From Crambe crambe (Eukaryota; Porifera; Demospongiae; Poecilosclerida; Crambeidae), in NCBI GenBank assembly GCA_963924555.1, contig OZ004596.1, positions 310,001 to 374,000 of the forward strand: DNA of 64,000 bases, written 5' to 3'. A program made the translations under genes and the position numbers. This document shows positions 60,001 to 64,000 of this stretch, one piece after another (positions within the stretch are counted from its first letter, which is position 1; every line of letters starts with the position of its first letter). A model generated the notes under the pieces. That model saw only the letters and a program-made list of their open reading frames with translations, did not search any database and was not told the origin of the DNA.

Positions 60001-63000
60001 GTCTAATGAGGAGGCGGAGTCAAGACCTGCAAGAAGGGGTGTGGTTAGTTATATAGCGAGAGATTCATAGATATACAAGCATACATACCTGATGTCGGTT
60101 CATCCAGGAATATGATATTGGGCATGCTCAGTAGCTGAACAGCAATGTCCAGTCTTTTTCTCTGCAAATAGGAGCATAGGGTGGTAGGTTATGTCAGTGA
60201 TGTCACATTTATAATGGTATTTATTTGATAACATGTAATTCTATCTATCCTCTGGGCATAGCCAACAGGTCCACTTCCAAATAAGGAGAATTCCTAGCAA
60301 CTGCATGCAATGAGTAGTAATCAGGTGTTAAGTGGATTCATTAATGTACTGCTCATTCCTGTGGTAAAACAGCGGCACCTATTATTAGTAAACAAGTGAC
60401 CAGGCAGCTCCTTATTGGTGTAGCACCATTCTAGTTAGGTATGCAGGTTTTTTCCTTGGTATCCACAGAATTATTCCAGTTGTTAAAACAGGATTTTTGC
60501 CCAGCTGTAACAATTCGACATCTTATAGGTTATGTCATCTTTATGGTATTCTATGGAGGGACGAAAGGAAATGTGTGCAGGTGGTGGATACACACACACT
60601 CAAGCCAGTGAAAGTAAACAAAAATGTTGTCACACGTTAAGTGGAAGCCACTCTAGACTGCAACAAACATCTCACGCTTATGGCAGTGGATGAGGTAAGG
60701 GCAAGTCCATATTTACTATCATACTAAATGGACTGGATTAGCAATGACCGCACTGATCCGTATCAACTTTCTTTCTCCATATAAACTAAAGATAGTGTCT
60801 ATGGATACATTGGAAAGTCCGAATTTATTTTACAGCTTCAATTAAGTCCCACTCCCATTCCAATTACTATATTTACCTGACCACCACTGAGTCCCAATCC
60901 GATTCCATCCCCAACCTTGACATCAGCTTGTTCCTCCAATCCAGTTTCTCGTATCACCTGCTCCACCCTCTCCAGCTTCTGCTTGAGAGTCATGCCTTTC
61001 TCTGCCTGCATGCTCATGGAGAAGACAAGGTTCTCTCGGACTGTGAGCTCATTGTAGTATGACTTGGCCAGCTGCCTGACATAGCCTGTGTTCATTATGA
61101 ACCAGTCACGCATCTTGTGGAGAGGCAACCCATTAATGAAGATCTCTCCCTGAAGAATTGTGGGAGTAAAAAAAAAAAATTTAAATGCTACTCAATCTTT
61201 CTCAGAACACTGATATGTCTAATTGTACACAAAATAGATGTCTAGTGTGTTAATTATGAGAATTAAGCACCTATTAAATATCATGATCATATTTCCTCTC
61301 TCTTTCTTCTCATTTGTGGTGACCACAATAGTTTACATGTCTTTGTTCACTAAGAATTTTGATAGCACAAACACTGAGAATTCTCTCCAACATGATATGG
61401 CAACAGAGGCCCTATGCCACACTACCGCCACCGCATATAGCCTATCAATCATCAACATACAGAATTAAGTCTGTAAAATAACTGTTTTGCACTCAGAAAC
61501 ATGAGGGGGTTTATGTGAGTGGAATCCTGACAGAGTATTTAAATTAATGGTGTTTAACAAATATTCATTCTCAAGGGACCATTTCAGAAGTAGCCTATTC
61601 AATGTAACCTAGAACTATGGGAGTTTACAAGTGTCAATGACTGGACTACCAGTAACCTACTCTAACCAATCACAACACTGCTTTACACTTCTGCACATGC
61701 CCTAAGTTATTCGCTGGAGTTGGAGCATACCAACTACTTGCTCGTCTGGACAAACTAGCCATGCAAATACTGATATATTGAATTAAAATACTTTCGAGGG
61801 TGTGTCATTGTTATTTTAGTCGGTACGCCATGCTTCCTGAGTGAGGCAAGTGATATAAGCCACACCTGATGCAGATTAAAGGATGAACCCAAAACGAGAG
61901 AATGAGGACCAAACAACAAAAATGTGTGGACCACAGATACTATGCTTGAGGCCATTGTAAGAGGGGGCATCTATCACACACTGCATGCACCCAAACAGTC
62001 CCAACAGACAACGATAATCCCATCAGCACTGTCGAGAAGAGGAGCCAAATAAGGAAATTGTTGTGTCAATCTGCATCTTCCTGGACTGCACATGTTCACA
62101 TCACAAACAGAATTGCAGGATTGCTGCCAGACGATGTAGACCCCACACTGACAAGCTTGAACACTCACTGCTATAATAGCTTCTGTACAGCTATTCAATT
62201 AATGGAGGCTCACCTCAGTATAACCAGCTGTTCTTCTTCCCAACAGTACATCCAAGAGAGTTGTTTTTCCGGAGCCCGAAGGTCCCATGATGGCTACCAA
62301 CTCCCCGGAGTTCACATACATGTTTACACGATGGAGGATTGTCTTCTTACTTATGCTCCTTCTCTCCCGTTTCAAGGAACTAGCACTTCTTTTCAACCTC
62401 TTGGATTCTCCTTCTTGGTAGGAATTGTTTCCAATGCCAACCAGACTGGATTTGGATCCATCTGCGTCTATATCCAACGAGTCCACGCTCTCCGTATCAA
62501 GGGAATTGGGTGTGATGCTCCTCATGCGACTGTTGATGGAGGAGGAGATCCCCGAATCTACTCTGGTTAATTGGACAGTGGCAGTAGTGGAGCTGTTGTA
62601 TTGATCGTCCACTGGAACATTCTTCCGTGAAATGCACTTCAAACATGGTTTCTTGCAACATGGGAAAAAGGTCTCAACTGCTGCGTAGAGATTGTAGTTC
62701 TGTTCTTCGTGATCAGGAGTCATGTAGGACTCTGCCTTGCGTTCTCTGCCAGAAGTAACAGTATCGATCCTATAATAGAGGTTGACGCATGAAACGTTGA
62801 TAGGAACGGTAGCTTTGGGGAAAGTCTTGGGGGAGTGTTTCAACCTGTAGGCATAGACTCTCTGGCAGAATAGAATAACCTTCATTTGTATGTAAAGTCC
62901 TGACTTGATGAAGGAAGGAATAGCCGTCATCAAAGCTGCCAAGACCAGGACGATGATTTCGACATAGTGAGGCCATCTGGTGATGGTAGGGTTGAGATTA

Positions 63001-64000
63001 ATGGTGCTGGTGCAGTAATTTCCACACACAGGACCTGAACAGTTGTCAGAGTAGAACCGCTGCAATGTGGGATTAGCAAACCACATCTGTAGAGCTTGGT
63101 GGAATGAGCTGAAGTTGAGAGATTGATCATGTGGTTTCACCTTGACCTCATCCCAGTTTCCATTCTTGATTGGATTGGTGAGTTCAAACGGTCCTTCCTT
63201 GACACTGCTGTCCACTGTCTGATTCAAGAGTTTCCCTTCACCCCAAAGATCTGAAGTGGCCAGAAAGACATGTTGGGTGCATGATGGAGCAAAGATGGTG
63301 AGGCTTGGATAACTGCTGTAGCTCTGGATAAAGCTCTCATTCATGATGGAGCCATAACTGTTGAAGATCCGAAGGAGCTCCTGGTCGTCTTCTAGTTCCA
63401 CTCTGTTGATGGTTTCTCGCAGAGTTTCATTGAGAGTGAAGATATCGTAAGTGCTTGAGGCAACAAAAATGGGAGCACTAGTGCCGCTCATGTGTCCTTG
63501 TTTGAAGAGACAAGCTGGAGATGTGCAGCAGGAGAATCCTAGAGTGAAGTCAAGGCACACTGGAGGGAAGTTGAAAAGATTGGCAACATCTTCCTTCCAG
63601 TCAACTACATGACTGCCACTAAATTTCACAAACCATGAAGAATCAATGATGGCCAGAACTTCTGGTGGCATCGAGGAAGATTCATTGAGAAGAGTATCTT
63701 CCACCCACTGAATGTGATTGAGCACTCCAATGCCTCCTGAGCTACTCCCAGCAAGAACCACTGTAGAAGCATCAGCCAGTCCATGATTGTTTATCAGTTT
63801 CCTTATCACAGACTGAAAAATCACCCTGCCTTTATAGATGAAGTTATCTGCACCATCTGTATTGTTGAAGGTTCTGTCATTGACTGTGTAATTTGAAGGA
63901 TCAGGAATGTTAGGATTACTCCGATCAGCAAGAAAGGCATCTTGTGAACAATATGGTACAAGGATGCGAGTGAAATTGTAGAAGAGAGGGTTCTCAGACG
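57010..64000 (-). CDS. NOTUM/pectinacetylesterase-like domain fused to an ABCG half-transporter, 5' end outside
   Basis: Exons in window: 62214-64000+, 60877-61149, 60089-60161, 59806-60026, 59591-59757, 58991-59115, 58149-58902, 57010-57919; at least 1435 residues. The first, uninterrupted exon encodes a NOTUM-type alpha/beta hydrolase ([11 protein letters not shown], nucleophile elbow [15 protein letters not shown], Asp in [12 protein letters not shown], His in [12 protein letters not shown], many Cys and N-glycosylation sites). It continues through a transmembrane segment ([16 protein letters not shown], about visible residue 347), a cytosolic linker, and Walker A ([14 protein letters not shown], about 571). 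Then come Q-loop GYVRQ, signature GLSGGQRKRL, Walker [15 protein letters not shown]-loop TIHQPRS, six ABCG membrane segments, and a 300-residue acidic/basic C-terminal tail. NOTUM relatives remove acyl groups; ABCG proteins move lipids or sterols. The joint role is unknown. The last exon joins in frame at 58149/57919 but could be a separate gene starting at 57933. Confidence 0.88.
59085..59275. repeat. Short tandem repeat in an ABCG intron
   Basis: Five to six copies of CCCTGGGTTATGGCTGTAA with interspersed AAAGAAAGAACAGTGTT-like blocks, beginning just inside the 58991-59115 exon. Confidence 0.8.
60162..60876 (-). other. Intron of the ABCG fusion gene
   Basis: 715 bp between the signature-motif exon and the Walker B exon. 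No gene, array or inverted repeat is recognised. Confidence 0.5.
61150..62213 (-). other. Intron of the ABCG fusion gene
   Basis: 1.06 kb between the Walker A exon and the Q-loop exon. No gene, array or inverted repeat is recognised. Confidence 0.5.

Noticed and set aside
61150..62213. Searched for a transposon or nested gene in the large ABCG intron
   Set aside because: No inverted ends, tandem units or coding motifs were visible on either strand.

Overview
This is nuclear DNA of an animal. It is gene-dense, every large gene is cut by many short introns (mostly 45-120 bp) with GT-AG ends plus a few GC-AG ends, and neighbouring genes often share head-to-head promoters under 200 bp. The gene set is metazoan (DAPK-type ankyrin-ROC-COR-death protein, augmin HAUS6, CHAF1A, cactin, HACD3). 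Compactness together with odd domain fusions suggests an early-branching animal, most likely a sponge; that is inference, not proof.

Layout. 1-2942 (+) 3' part of CHAF1A. 3007-3911 (-) mitochondrial ribosomal protein uS11m, head-to-head with a 4101-5752 (+) AGPAT-type acyltransferase. 5915-8697 (-) ALDH7A1, head-to-head with 8850-14287 (+) an unconventional myosin ending in an SH2 domain. 14370-17864 (-) CACTIN. 18066-19183 (-) phytanoyl-CoA dioxygenase family protein, head-to-head with 19336-21116 (+) HACD3. 21338-24281 (+) a PARP-type ADP-ribosyltransferase. 24656-29081 and 29770-32812 (both -) two tandem DAPK/MLCK-type kinases, followed by 33087-38476 (-) a protein equal to the non-kinase two thirds of DAPK1. 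38590-43011 (+) NCBP1. 43129-43473 (-) SDHAF4, head-to-head with 43551-47987 (+) HAUS6. 48110-53594 (+) SMC5. 53824-56823 (-) DCP2. 57010-64000 (-, 5' end outside) an ABCG half-transporter fused to an N-terminal NOTUM/pectinacetylesterase-like domain.

Functionally the window is mostly housekeeping: chromatin and chromosome maintenance (CHAF1A, SMC5, HAUS6), mRNA processing and decay (CACTIN, NCBP1, DCP2), mitochondrial and lipid/amino-acid metabolism (uS11m, SDHAF4, ALDH7A1, AGPAT, HACD3). The three most unusual items are the esterase-ABCG fusion, the myosin-SH2 protein, and a DAPK-like system split over three adjacent same-strand genes. Several introns are swollen by minisatellite arrays, and one SMC5 intron carries a clear terminal-inverted-repeat (MITE-like) element. 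Exon boundaries were placed by hand from splice signals and reading-frame continuity, so individual junctions may be a few bases off.
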